Assembly (NCBI GenBank): GCA_016946835.1
Contig: JACVTC010000063.1
Coordinates: 1,000,001-1,021,624 of the forward strand
Direction of reading: 5' to 3'
Length of the DNA stretch: 21,624 nt
DNA from: Neocallimastix lanati (nom. inval.)
Taxonomy: Eukaryota; Neocallimastigomycota; Neocallimastigomycetes; Neocallimastigales; Neocallimastigaceae
Shown piece after piece: positions 1 to 9,273 of this stretch (position 1 is its first letter; every line of letters starts with the position of its first letter). The position numbers and the translations under genes are program-made. The notes under the pieces were generated by a model. It saw only the letters and a list, made by a program, of their open reading frames with translations, was not told the DNA's origin and ran no database searches.

Positions 1-119
1 GATTTAATAAAATAAAATAAAATAAAATAAAATAAAATAAAATAAAATAAAATAAAATAAAATAAAATAAAATAAAATAAAATAAAATAAAATAAAATAA
101 AATAAAATAAAATAAAATA

Positions 120-151
<32 letters not shown>

Positions 152-184
152 ATTTAATAAATATATATATATATATATATATAT
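1..184. repeat. Simple repeats (TAAAA)n, (TAAA)n, (TA)n
   Basis: A pentanucleotide TAAAA array runs to about position 124. It is followed by a TAAA tetranucleotide array to about 148, a short AT-rich joint, and a TA dinucleotide run at about 160-184. There is no coding content. This is low-complexity intergenic DNA. Confidence 0.95.
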
Positions 185-521
185 TAACAGGTTTGAGTGA
201 AATATAAAAACTCTAAAAATTTCTTAAATAACTTTCTTTTTTTTTTTTTATTTTATATATAACTTTAATATAGTATTAAATATAAAAAATGAATTCAAAT
301 AGTGAAAATTTTGTAGATCATCCTAACAAATCCAAACTTATATCCGGTATAACTGTTTTCATTTCTGCATTCTTTTTCCAAAATGGAATATTATGCATAT
401 TGTTAAAGAAAAAAGAAAAAAATAATTCTCCTTGAATTTCACAGATATTTGCTCTAAGCAAAACTTTCTTTAAGTACACCCAAATACATTTGTCATTAAC
501 AAAATTACTGGAATCTCCTGA

Positions 522-835
522 AAGTGGGGACTGTCTCTACTCACCAATGGAACACTTAAGGATCTGCCGTACACCGACTTTAAGGAATTTCTATTAAAAA
601 ATTTCGATGCGAGAAACGACCGCTAACATCGGTACGTTATTATGGAAAAACTATGGGGGTCTTAAGCAGACTAATTTGGGTGGAGTGGGCTGAATTCATT
701 ATTGAATTCGGAAGGTTAGGAGGGACACAAACGTAATCGCTAAGTGATTTCCTAAAATGTAATATTTAAATTTCTTTACACAGTATAGAGCTGCAGTTCC
801 CTCCAAGCTCAATAACACTATAATTGGTTTCGTCT
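522..835 (+). pseudogene. Decayed gag (capsid)-like relic
   Basis: No long frame is open here, but four short pieces in shifting frames read like consecutive parts of a Ty3/gypsy Gag capsid. From 522 the frame gives YTDFKEFLLKNFDARND, resembling the usual 'W..F...F...F' stretch. From 622, in another frame, comes a piece containing GGLKQTNLGG. From 686 comes WAEFIIEFGRL, resembling the common Gag pattern 'LKQ...SVAEYI.EF.RL'. From 778 comes QYRAAVPSKL, resembling the region that ends the capsid fold. At least three frameshifts separate them. The pieces are collinear and in the expected order, which argues against chance. No LTR, protease or RT remains. A small ATG frame of 48 codons at 289-435 lies upstream and may or may not belong. 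Family membership is inferred from pattern only. Confidence 0.4.
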
Positions 836-927
836 TTTTTGAGTGCTTTACTTTACTGACGTAGTATACTGGTTTTTCTATTCCATTTTCATCTTTTTAC
901 ATAATGGTTCCTCCAATTCCATTACTC

Positions 928-969
928 GATTAAATAGTTTTGAGTATTAAAACTCAAAACTATTTAATC
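928..969. repeat. Perfect 18-bp inverted repeat (hairpin)
   Basis: The left arm at 928-945 (GATTAAATAGTTTTGAGT) is exactly complementary to the right arm at 952-969, with a 6-base loop ATTAAA. It lies downstream of the gag-like relic and before A-rich tracts. It could be a foldback remnant or a structured 3' end. Its function is unknown. Confidence 0.9.
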
Positions 970-1017
970 AAAAATTACCTTTTCAAAAAAGACCTTACCA
1001 CCATTTCTAATAATTTA

Positions 1018-1442
<425 letters not shown>

Positions 1443-1482
1443 TAAATAATAGATAATAAAAGTAAAAATAAAAATAAAAAAT

Positions 1483-1487
1483 AAAAA
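1483..1487 (-). terminator. Pol III terminator of tRNA-Trp
   Basis: On the minus strand a run of five T residues follows the discriminator base of the tRNA after one intervening base. This is the standard RNA polymerase III stop signal. More T-runs follow as back-up sites. Confidence 0.8.
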
Positions 1488-1488
1488 T

Positions 1489-1560
1489 TGGAGAGTGAGT
1501 GATTCGAACACCCAACCTTCCGCTCTGGAGGCGGACGCGCTACCGTTGCGCCAACCCTCC
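1489..1560 (-). tRNA. tRNA-Trp (anticodon CCA)
   Basis: The 72-base minus-strand sequence folds as a complete cloverleaf. The acceptor stem is GGAGGGT/ACTCTCC with one G-T pair, followed by discriminator A. The D stem is GCGC/GCGC with loop AACGGTA. The anticodon stem is TCCGC/GCGGA with 7-base loop CTCCAGA, giving anticodon CCA (1526-1528). The T arm is GGGTG-TTCGAAT-CACTC, and the variable loop is 5 bases. CCA is not encoded and there is no intron, both consistent with a eukaryotic nuclear gene. The internal A-box (TGGCGCAACGG) and B-box (around GTTCGAATC) are recognisable, so the gene should recruit TFIIIC/TFIIIB. Its upstream side (1561 onward) is the landing site of the four stacked retrotransposons. 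Confidence 0.96.
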
Positions 1561-1570
1561 TTCGTTGGAA

Positions 1571-1589
1571 TTTTTTATGTAAGAAATAT
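1571..1589. other. Integration hot spot upstream of tRNA-Trp
   Basis: This stretch holds the tRNA-proximal joint of all four LTR elements. 1571-1575 is TTTTT, the target duplication of element C (second copy 18451-18455). 1573-1577 is TTTTA, that of element B (second copy 11435-11439). 1585-1589 is AATAT, that of element A (second copy 8234-8238). Element D is inferred to begin at the T of 1575. Insertion points are about 10-29 bp from the mature tRNA 5' end, the zone where Ty3-type integrases are known to act next to Pol III genes. Confidence 0.85.
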
Positions 1590-2533
1590 TGTAAAATAAA
1601 ATAATAGCTTAGGTCGGTGTGGACAGACTATTTTATTTTACACAATTTATTTTATATTAACACTATAATTAATTATTAACTAAAACACTAAAGCTAAAAA
1701 ACTAATTTAATTTTTTGTTTTATAAAAAAAATCCTTTTATTAATATTTCTTATTTGTTGAATTTAACTATTCTAAAATCAACAATCACTTAACTGGGTAC
1801 CGTAGGGTCCTTTACCGGAAAGCCTACTAGCAGTTAAGATTTTAAAATAAAATTTAAAATAAAATTTGTTTTATAAAAAAATAACTATTCTAATAATAGT
1901 TATAATACTAATTATTAAATTATAAAATTTATACTATTCTAAACTATACTAAACTATACTATTTTCTATACTATTTTCTATACTATTTTCTATACTATTT
2001 TCCAACTATCGTTCAATAGTTGAAAATTAACTCTTTTTATACTTTTTGAAAATCAAAATTTAAATTGAATAAATTGTAATAAACTAACTAAAATATTATT
2101 ATATATTTGTAATTACATTTAATAATAAATTACATGAAATTTTATGAATTATTTTAATATAAAAACTATTTAAAACTATCTAATATTTCTAAAAATAAAT
2201 AAACAAAACGGCAAGTTTTTGTAAACAAACGGAAAAGGCAATTTTTCTTTGATTATTTTAATTTAACTAATTTATGACTAATTATTTTTAATTTACAAGT
2301 TTCATGACTAATTATTTTTAATTTACAAAGTTTCATGATTCAAAGTGAGTAATAATGATGTAAATTCTCCAAATAATTTAGTCATACATTTTTGAGAAAA
2401 TTATTTAAATTAATAATTTGGAATACATTTAAATTTATATTAAAAATTTGGAAAACATTTTTATCCACAATAATTACAATAATTTACATTACATTACATT
2501 TAAATACGTATTCAAATTATTAAATATTTTACA
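1590..2533 (-). repeat. Element A 3' LTR
   Basis: 944 bp, matching 7290-8233 at a constant offset of 5700 with one mismatch. It contains a terminal hairpin (1590-1642), a GC-richer hairpin (1788-1838) and four tandem copies of the 12-mer TATACTATTTTC (1955-2002). Confidence 0.97.
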
Positions 2534-2545
2534 TGCCCCTCTGTT
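2534..2545 (-). promoter_or_regulatory. Element A polypurine tract
   Basis: The sense strand reads AACAGAGGGGCA directly against the TG of the 3' LTR, the expected site for plus-strand DNA priming. A hairpin with arms TAAGTCG/CGACTTA (2546-2569) lies immediately upstream in the element and includes the gag-pol stop codon. Confidence 0.8.
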
Positions 2546-2566
2546 TAAGTCGAGCCCCTGAGCGAC

Positions 2567-5500
2567 TTATAATCTAGAAGGAACTCTATTTGTTTTATTG
2601 AACTCTTGAACTAATTGAGGATCAGTGATTTCATCTTCAGACAACCAAGTACATTCAGTAGCTGGAAGTCCTTTCCATAACATAAAGTAAAAAGGTTTAT
2701 TGTTAACAACTTTAGCGGCAACAATCTTCAAAGGTTCCTTTCCTTCAGTATCAGTAGCGATCGAAGTAATTCGAGTAATAGAACTTGAACTTGATTCATT
2801 AAATTCTCTTTCATTGTAAGGTTCTAGATTTGAAATATGGAAAACATTATGGCATTTAATAGTATCAGGTAATTCTAATTTATAAGAAACAGGGCCTGTT
2901 TTTTCAATAATTTTAAAAGGACCGAGTTTTCTATTAGTTAACTTAGCTGGACCTTTAGGAAGCAAATCGGGTCTTTTAAGCCATACTAAATTACCTACTT
3001 TGAGTTTAGGACCGATTAGTCTTAAACAATCAGCATATTTCTTATATCTTGCTTTAGCTTTTTCTAAGTTCTTCTTCAAAAATTCCATATTCTTTTGAAT
3101 TTGATTAGCATGATTTGTAGCACTAGAATTTCTACTATCAGCAGGTATAGCTGGGTTAAACTTAGGATTAAAACCAAAATTAGCAAAAAATGGGCTTTGA
3201 TTAATTGATTGATGTAACGTGTTGTTATAAGCAAATTCAGCATAAGGTAAAATATCTATCCAATTATTTTTTCTTTTATTGATATAACATCTTAAGAATT
3301 GTTCTAAGATTCCATTTACTCTTTCAGTTTGTCCATCGGTTTGGGGGTGATGTGCACTTGATAAGTTATGATTAATATCTAATAAACTACAAAGTCTTTG
3401 CCAGAATTCAGAGGTGAATTGAGATCCTCTATCGGAAGTAATATCTTCTGGTAATCCGTGTAGACGAAAAACTTCTCTAAAAAATACATCAGCAGCGATT
3501 TGAGCAGTAGGTATACTTCTAAATGGAATAAAGTGAGCCATCTTTGTTAATCTATCAACTACGACCATTATAACTGTTTTGTCTCTTGACTTAGGTAAAT
3601 CAGTTATAAAATCCATTGAGACTGAGGACCATGGTCTTTTTGGAGTAGGAAGAGGTTGAAGTAATCCATAAGGACGGTGGCGATCATCTTTTACTTGAGC
3701 ACATGTTTTGCATGATGCGATATACTTAACAATATCGGAAGTCATCTTAAACCAAACAAAATTTCTACTTATAATTTCTTTGGTTTTGAGAATACCAAAA
3801 TGACCTTGAACTGGATTATCATGATGAATAGCAATGATAATATTTCTCATCTTCTTTGGAACGAAAATTAAACCTTTATATAATAATAAACCTTCTTCGT
3901 CAATAGTAAAGTCTTTCATTTTATTTTTATATTTATTATTAGAAGTAGATTCTCCTTTTTTGATCTTGATTAATTCTTGTATGACTTCATCATCTTTAAT
4001 TTCTTTTATCAATTCATCTTTTAAGTTCCCTTGAATTGCAACTAAACATAAATCTTCTGTAGCTTCTTGTATTGTAAGACAAGCTGAAGTTTCTTTTTCA
4101 TCATCTATTTCCTGATTTTCATAATCTGGTCTTCTCGAAAAAGCATCTGGTTTTCCACCTTCTTTTCCTGGTCTATATTGTATTTCGTAATCAAATCGAG
4201 ATAAGAATAAGTTCCATCTTATTTGACGTTGAGATAACAACTCAGGTTTACGTGGAAAAGTTAAATTTTTATGATCGGTATAAATTGTAAATTGATGCTT
4301 AGCCCCTTCTAAGTAATGTCTCCATTCTTGTAACGCACACTTGACAGCTAATAATTCCTTGTCATATATTGGATAATTCTTTTCAGATTTTGTTAAACCT
4401 CTTGAATAATAACAAATTGGATGTAATGCGTTTGTATATTTTTGTCTTTGAGATAACACAGCACCGATTGCAAAATTACTTGCATCTGTCTCTACTATAA
4501 ACGGTAATTCTGGATCTGCATGAACAAGTATTGGTTCTTTTGTAAAGAGTTTCTTTAAAGTTTCGAATGCGACAGAACATTCTTCAGTCCATTCATATTT
4601 AACATCTTTTCTTGTTAAGTTGTGTAACGGCTTAGCAATTTTAGCAAAGTTTGGGATGAATCTTCTGTAATAATTACATAAGCCTACGAAAGATTGTACT
4701 TCCTTCACGGTAGTTGGTACTGGCCATTCTAAAATCGATTTAACTTTGTCTGGATCCATAGAAATTCCTTTATCCGAAATAATATGTCCTAAAAAAGTTG
4801 TTTTTTGAACTTCAAATTCACATTTACTTAATTTTGCATAAAGACCACTTTCTTGTAATTTCTTAAGTATTTTCTTAACATGTGTACGGTGTTCTTCTAA
4901 TGTCTCAGAATAAATAAGTATATCATCGATATAGGCAAAAGCAAATTCATCTAAGTATTCTCCTAAAACGTCATTAATAAAGTGTTGGAAAGTTGCTGGA
5001 GCATTCTTCAAACCAAATGGCATAACAAGATATTCGAAATGACCATATCTTGTTCGAAATGCTGTTTTATACTCATCTCCTTTACGAATTCTTACTAGAT
5101 TATATGCTGATTTTAAATCTAACTTAGTAAAATACTTAGCTTCTCTCAATCTGTCAAAAAGCTCGGTGATTAAAGGAAGTGGATAGGAGTCCCTTATAGT
5201 ATTTTCATTAAGTCTTCGATAATCGACACAAAGTCTTAAACTTCCATCCTTTTTTCTAACGAATAAAATTGGAGCACCAGCAGGAGATGTTGAAGGTCTA
5301 ATGAAGCCTTTTTCTAAATTTTCTTTGATATATTCTTTTAAAGCTTCACGTTCTTCTTCCGTTAATGGATATAATGGTCCATAAAATAAGTCTACATCAT
5401 CCTTTAATCTAATTTTACAGTCGTATGGACGATGTGGTGGTAATTCGTTACACTCTTGTTCATCAAACACATTTTTAAATTTCTCATATTGTTTTGGTAT

Positions 5501-7135
5501 TCTTTCCAAACTTTTATTTTCTTTAACACTTTCATTATTATAATCACATTTAATAACACTTTTATCTTTATTTTCATTTTTTAAAACATAACAGAAAGCA
5601 TAATTTTCAAATTTTCCTTTATTTAATTCTTTTCTCTTAATACATTTTTCTTTTTTAACTAAGGCTTTTTTCATAATAGCCTTTATATTACGTGATTTTT
5701 TACTACATAATTTATTTTTATTATCGACTAATTTTTTAACATCATTATTATCTAAACTATCTAATACATCATTATAATTATTAATAATTTCTCTAGCTAA
5801 TTGTATCTTACTTCGGCGGATTTCATCTTTTTTCTTCTTTTCTTCAGTTGTTCTTCTCATAATATCTTCAGCGGTGGCACAACAATTTCTCTTGCAGTAT
5901 TGGGAACTGAATCTGATATTACCTTTATCAAATTCAATTGTTGGGCAATGCTTCTTCAACCATGGATTTCCTAAAATAACCGAAATTCCTTTTGGTAAGC
6001 TATAAATGTAAAATTGAATGGTTTCGATATGTTGACCCATGACCATAGTTAATGGAATGGTTTCATAACGAATTGTTCCATTTCCGTTAAATCCGATAAC
6101 GTTTTTCTCATGGCGGATTCGTTGTACTGGGATCTGGTATTTATCGGCGGTAGCTCTATCCATAATATTAAGATCTGAGCCAGTATCTAGAATTGCGGAC
6201 ATAATAAAACCATTTTTGTACTTAAAAACAACATTGTAAGTGTGAGCTAAACTTTTCTCGCTCAATTTAATCTGTAAGATCTTTTCTCTTCTTCTAATTT
6301 TGTCCTGTTGCTTGGGACAGTTTTCCTTTAAGTGGCTTGTGCTCTTACATATAAAACACTTCTTCGGTTTGTTTGACCTCTTTGGTGAAGAATCCCTGTA
6401 ATTTTGGCTACTTCGGTAATTATTTTGGTAACGACTTGATCCTAAATCCCTACGAAAAGGTCTAATTCTTCTTTGATCTATATCCATTGGGTCATTTCCG
6501 TTAACACGACGATCTTCTTCAGCATTAGCAGCTACAACATTAATTAGTTCATTAATTCTTCTAATTCTAGGATAAATTAGTTTGGTTCTTTCTTTTTCTC
6601 TTGTTGGTAAACCCTCAATGAAAAAATGGATTTTAGCTTCGTCATTAAATGATGAATCTCTGGCTATTTTCTCGAACTGATTGCAGTATTCGGCTATTGT
6701 TCTAAATTGTTGGCTACGTATCTTGGTAAGTCGGCTGTTCGCGACATCTGAACTCGCACAGGATTTGTAACGTTGTTGCAAAGCGTCAATAAAATTCTCG
6801 TAATTTTCCAATAGTGGACTTTCTTCTTTAACTAGATCAGCAAACCATTCAGCAGCGTTTCCCTCCAAATAACTACTTATAATATCAATCTTGAATTCGT
6901 CATCAGCAGCAGCTTCTTCGTCTAAATTGTACTTAAAATATCGGTTGATTTGACCAAGGAAGGCTGGTAGTTCGTTTCTTCTTCCGGAGAATGCTTTTGG
7001 TTTCGGAATGAGGCGTGCCCTGGTATTGACGTTATTACCAACCTCATTTTCTATTTCCATGGAGCTGGCTTCAGAGGCTGCGTCAAAGTCTCCCCTAGCT
7101 CCTGGATGTTGATTGTTGATATTTATGTAATTCAT
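2567..7135 (-). CDS. gag-pol: Element A Gag-Pol polyprotein (PR-RT-RNase H-IN-chromodomain)
   Basis: The frame is open for 1522 residues from the first ATG at 7135. It stays open 19 codons upstream, but only with a GTG, so ATG was chosen. Gag: capsid region about 40-210, then zinc knuckle CFICKSTSHLKENC (C-x2-C-x4-H-x4-C) at about 260-273. Protease: ILDTGSDLN, with the catalytic DTG at about 317-319. A Lys/Asn-rich linker covers about 420-550. Reverse transcriptase: LCVDYRRLN at about 635 and the YIDD catalytic box at about 735-738. RNase H: acidic residues in ETDAS, YDKE, YTDHK and PDAFSR (about 884-997). Integrase: HHCC zinc site at about 1105-1145, then D1175, D1235 and E1271, an exact D-35-E spacing. 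C-terminus: GPY/F-type module at about 1403-1423 and a chromodomain at about 1469-1514 (LWKGLPATECTWL). The protein would assemble particles, copy the RNA and integrate the cDNA. No frameshift or missing catalytic residue was seen. Gag and Pol are fused in one frame, unlike element C. Confidence 0.95.
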   Translation of the reverse strand: MNYININNQHPGARGDFDAASEASSMEIENEVGNNVNTRARLIPKPKAFSGRRNELPAFLGQINRYFKYNLDEEAAADDEFKIDIISSYLEGNAAEWFADLVKEESPLLENYENFIDALQQRYKSCASSDVANSRLTKIRSQQFRTIAEYCNQFEKIARDSSFNDEAKIHFFIEGLPTREKERTKLIYPRIRRINELINVVAANAEEDRRVNGNDPMDIDQRRIRPFRRDLGSSRYQNNYRSSQNYRDSSPKRSNKPKKCFICKSTSHLKENCPKQQDKIRRREKILQIKLSEKSLAHTYNVVFKYKNGFIMSAILDTGSDLNIMDRATADKYQIPVQRIRHEKNVIGFNGNGTIRYETIPLTMVMGQHIETIQFYIYSLPKGISVILGNPWLKKHCPTIEFDKGNIRFSSQYCKRNCCATAEDIMRRTTEEKKKKDEIRRSKIQLAREIINNYNDVLDSLDNNDVKKLVDNKNKLCSKKSRNIKAIMKKALVKKEKCIKRKELNKGKFENYAFCYVLKNENKDKSVIKCDYNNESVKENKSLERIPKQYEKFKNVFDEQECNELPPHRPYDCKIRLKDDVDLFYGPLYPLTEEEREALKEYIKENLEKGFIRPSTSPAGAPILFVRKKDGSLRLCVDYRRLNENTIRDSYPLPLITELFDRLREAKYFTKLDLKSAYNLVRIRKGDEYKTAFRTRYGHFEYLVMPFGLKNAPATFQHFINDVLGEYLDEFAFAYIDDILIYSETLEEHRTHVKKILKKLQESGLYAKLSKCEFEVQKTTFLGHIISDKGISMDPDKVKSILEWPVPTTVKEVQSFVGLCNYYRRFIPNFAKIAKPLHNLTRKDVKYEWTEECSVAFETLKKLFTKEPILVHADPELPFIVETDASNFAIGAVLSQRQKYTNALHPICYYSRGLTKSEKNYPIYDKELLAVKCALQEWRHYLEGAKHQFTIYTDHKNLTFPRKPELLSQRQIRWNLFLSRFDYEIQYRPGKEGGKPDAFSRRPDYENQEIDDEKETSACLTIQEATEDLCLVAIQGNLKDELIKEIKDDEVIQELIKIKKGESTSNNKYKNKMKDFTIDEEGLLLYKGLIFVPKKMRNIIIAIHHDNPVQGHFGILKTKEIISRNFVWFKMTSDIVKYIASCKTCAQVKDDRHRPYGLLQPLPTPKRPWSSVSMDFITDLPKSRDKTVIMVVVDRLTKMAHFIPFRSIPTAQIAADVFFREVFRLHGLPEDITSDRGSQFTSEFWQRLCSLLDINHNLSSAHHPQTDGQTERVNGILEQFLRCYINKRKNNWIDILPYAEFAYNNTLHQSINQSPFFANFGFNPKFNPAIPADSRNSSATNHANQIQKNMEFLKKNLEKAKARYKKYADCLRLIGPKLKVGNLVWLKRPDLLPKGPAKLTNRKLGPFKIIEKTGPVSYKLELPDTIKCHNVFHISNLEPYNEREFNESSSSSITRITSIATDTEGKEPLKIVAAKVVNNKPFYFMLWKGLPATECTWLSEDEITDPQLVQEFNKTNRVPSRL

Positions 7136-7278
7136 CTTATTATTATTATTTATTAAACTATAAATTAAACTATAAAGTATTACTAAATCCACTTTTTAAT
7201 TATTATTTCAAAAAAAAAAAAAATTTTTATACTATTACTAGTCTATCCTACACAAAGGTAAACTATACTAATCTAACG

Positions 7279-7289
7279 AGTTGGAAAAT
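7279..7289 (-). promoter_or_regulatory. Element A self-complementary primer-binding site
   Basis: The 11 sense-strand bases right after the 5' LTR are ATTTTCCAACT. They are exactly complementary to AGTTGGAAAAT inside the LTR (7697-7707, and 1997-2007 in the other copy). The match is exactly 11 bases, flush with the LTR end, and mismatches begin on both sides. No tRNA-type TGG start is present. Tf1 of fission yeast primes with the first 11 bases of its own mRNA, and this layout is the same. Function is inferred. Confidence 0.72.
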
Positions 7290-7487
7290 TGTAAAATAAA
7301 ATAATAGCTTAGGTCGGTGTGGACAGACTATTTTATTTTACACAATTTATTTTATATTAACACTATAATTAATTATTAACTAAAACACTAAAGCTAAAAA
7401 ACTAATTTAATTTTTTGTTTTATAAAAAAAATCCTTTTATTAATATTTCTTATTTGTTGAATTTAACTATTCTAAAATCAACAATCA

Positions 7488-7538
7488 CTTAACTGGGTAC
7501 CGTAGGGTCCTTTACCGGAAAGCCTACTAGCAGTTAAG
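7488..7538. repeat. GC-richer hairpin in element A R-U5
   Basis: Outer arms CTTAACTG/CAGTTAAG enclose inner arms GTAGG/CCTAC. It stands out from the AT-rich LTR and is repeated at 1788-1838. It lies between the predicted mRNA start and the primer-binding site, the region where Tf1 RNA needs structure for priming. The role is inferred. Confidence 0.6.
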
Positions 7539-7654
7539 ATTTTAAAATAAAATTTAAAATAAAATTTGTTTTATAAAAAAATAACTATTCTAATAATAGT
7601 TATAATACTAATTATTAAATTATAAAATTTATACTATTCTAAACTATACTAAAC

Positions 7655-7702
7655 TATACTATTTTCTATACTATTTTCTATACTATTTTCTATACTATTT
7701 TC
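7655..7702. repeat. Four 12-bp tandem repeats in element A LTR
   Basis: Four consecutive TATACTATTTTC units, present in both LTRs (also 1955-2002). In the transcript they lie immediately downstream of the predicted 5' end and overlap its first 11 bases, next to the place where a Tf1-like primer cleavage would occur. Confidence 0.9.
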
Positions 7703-7706
7703 CAAC

Positions 7707-7741
7707 TATCGTTCAATAGTTGAAAATTAACTCTTTTTATA
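7707..7741 (-). promoter_or_regulatory. Element A core promoter: TATA box and predicted start
   Basis: On the minus strand TATAAAAAG begins at 7741. The A that starts the 11-base primer segment is at 7707, 34 bp downstream, the normal TATA-to-start distance. This start was predicted from the primer complementarity alone, so the TATA position is independent support. The predicted leader to the ATG at 7135 is 572 bases. Confidence 0.65.
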
Positions 7742-8238
7742 CTTTTTGAAAATCAAAATTTAAATTGAATAAATTGTAATAAACTAACTAAAATATTTTT
7801 ATATATTTGTAATTACATTTAATAATAAATTACATGAAATTTTATGAATTATTTTAATATAAAAACTATTTAAAACTATCTAATATTTCTAAAAATAAAT
7901 AAACAAAACGGCAAGTTTTTGTAAACAAACGGAAAAGGCAATTTTTCTTTGATTATTTTAATTTAACTAATTTATGACTAATTATTTTTAATTTACAAGT
8001 TTCATGACTAATTATTTTTAATTTACAAAGTTTCATGATTCAAAGTGAGTAATAATGATGTAAATTCTCCAAATAATTTAGTCATACATTTTTGAGAAAA
8101 TTATTTAAATTAATAATTTGGAATACATTTAAATTTATATTAAAAATTTGGAAAACATTTTTATCCACAATAATTACAATAATTTACATTACATTACATT
8201 TAAATACGTATTCAAATTATTAAATATTTTACAAATAT

Positions 8239-8700
8239 AGATAAATTTATTATAAAATTTATCTATCTTTCTTATTTAATACATTAATTTAATACATTAA
8301 ATTATTGTATTTATTTTAACCAATAATATTTATTTATTAATTTATATATATTTGATTCTCTTGAGTTCTCTTCGAGAAATCAAGAGTTATTATTTTAGAA
8401 TATTTATAATAAATAATAATTCAAATAAAATAATTAATTAATAAACCAAAACCTTTTAAATAAAACATATTTTATAAATATTTGTGTCTTTTATTCCTTT
8501 TGTGTTATTGTTTATTATAAACTTTCTATAATAAACTCTATCTTATATTTAAGTTAAGTATAATTATTTATTTATATTATTTTATATTTATTTAATTATA
8601 TTTAATTTTATTTTCTCAAATTAATGTTAATTAGTAATAATTAATGTTAATTTGTAGTTAAGAAATTATTTATAATTAATTTTATAAGTAATTTCTTACA
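8239..8700 (+). repeat. Element B 5' LTR, main part
   Basis: 462 bp which, with the 12 bp at 1578-1589, make the 474-bp LTR interrupted by element A. It matches 10973-11434 with two substitutions. The LTR's first 40 or so bases form a long hairpin, seen whole in the right copy. Element A landed inside this hairpin. Confidence 0.95.
8344..8393 (+). promoter_or_regulatory. Element B core promoter and predicted mRNA 5' end
   Basis: A TATATATA box (about 8344-8351) lies 32-38 bp upstream of AAGAGTTATTAT (8382-8393), the LTR segment complementary to the sequence next to the LTR. A strong hairpin surrounds the start: arms CTCTTGA/TCAAGAG with inner TTCTC/GAGAA. The start point is inferred. Confidence 0.55.
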
Positions 8701-8712
8701 ATAATAACTCTT
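8701..8712 (+). promoter_or_regulatory. Element B self-complementary primer-binding site
   Basis: ATAATAACTCTT, flush with the end of the 5' LTR, is the exact complement of AAGAGTTATTAT at 8382-8393. The match also extends by the terminal A of the LTR. There is no TGG tRNA-type site. This is the same arrangement as in element A, with unrelated sequence. Confidence 0.6.
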
Positions 8713-9223
8713 CTTTTTAGGAAGAAAATATTTTATAAATAATTTAATATGAATATAACAAAAAATAATAATTATAATTATAATGGAATAATTAAATTAA
8801 ATAAATTCATTTTATATTATTTACGAATTTTTTTCTTTCTCTCAATTTAAATTTATAAATTTTTTTTTGTTTATTTTTTATTTTTCTTTTCATTGTTTAT
8901 GTTTGTTTATGTCATATATATATTATTTATTTTGTTTAATTTATTATTACATTTACTAACAATTCTTTATTATTATATATATTAAACATTATAACTTTAT
9001 AATAATATGACAACACTTATTCTGTTTACTTTGCCTATTTACTTTTAAAAATAAGTCTTTATAAATTTCATAAAAATTAACAATATTAAATACTAACTAT
9101 TTTACTTTATTTTATTTTATATAACATATTTATCTATTATAATATTATATTTATATTATATTTTAATATTATATAATTGTTTTTATATATAACATTATAT
9201 ACATTATATATATATATTTTTCT

Positions 9224-9273
<50 letters not shown>

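Larger units (their letters stand above)
1590..8233 (-). mobile_element. Element A: intact chromodomain Ty3/gypsy LTR retrotransposon
   Basis: This is a 6644-bp element on the minus strand with two 944-bp LTRs that start TGTAAAA and end TTTTACA. They differ at a single base (A at 2098, T at 7798). It is flanked by the 5-bp direct repeat AATAT (1585-1589 and 8234-8238). It contains one uninterrupted Gag-Pol frame with a C-terminal chromodomain, a self-complementary primer-binding site and a purine tract, so it looks intact and very young. It split the left LTR of element B after B's twelfth base. A single frame, a chromodomain and self-priming together recall the Tf1/sushi branch of chromoviruses. 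That placement is inference without a tree. Confidence 0.95.
7290..8233 (-). repeat. Element A 5' LTR
   Basis: 944 bp, the promoter copy for the minus-strand element. If transcription begins at the primer segment (7707), U3 is 7708-8233 and R-U5 is 7290-7707. The last bases before the primer-binding site form a hairpin: TGTAAAATAAAATAATAG at 7290-7307 pairs with 7328-7342 apart from a 3-base bulge. Confidence 0.97.

Noticed and set aside
3834-4034. Plus-strand 66-codon frame inside element A
   Set aside because: It is a shadow of the integrase-side Gag-Pol frame on the other strand and has no recognisable domain.
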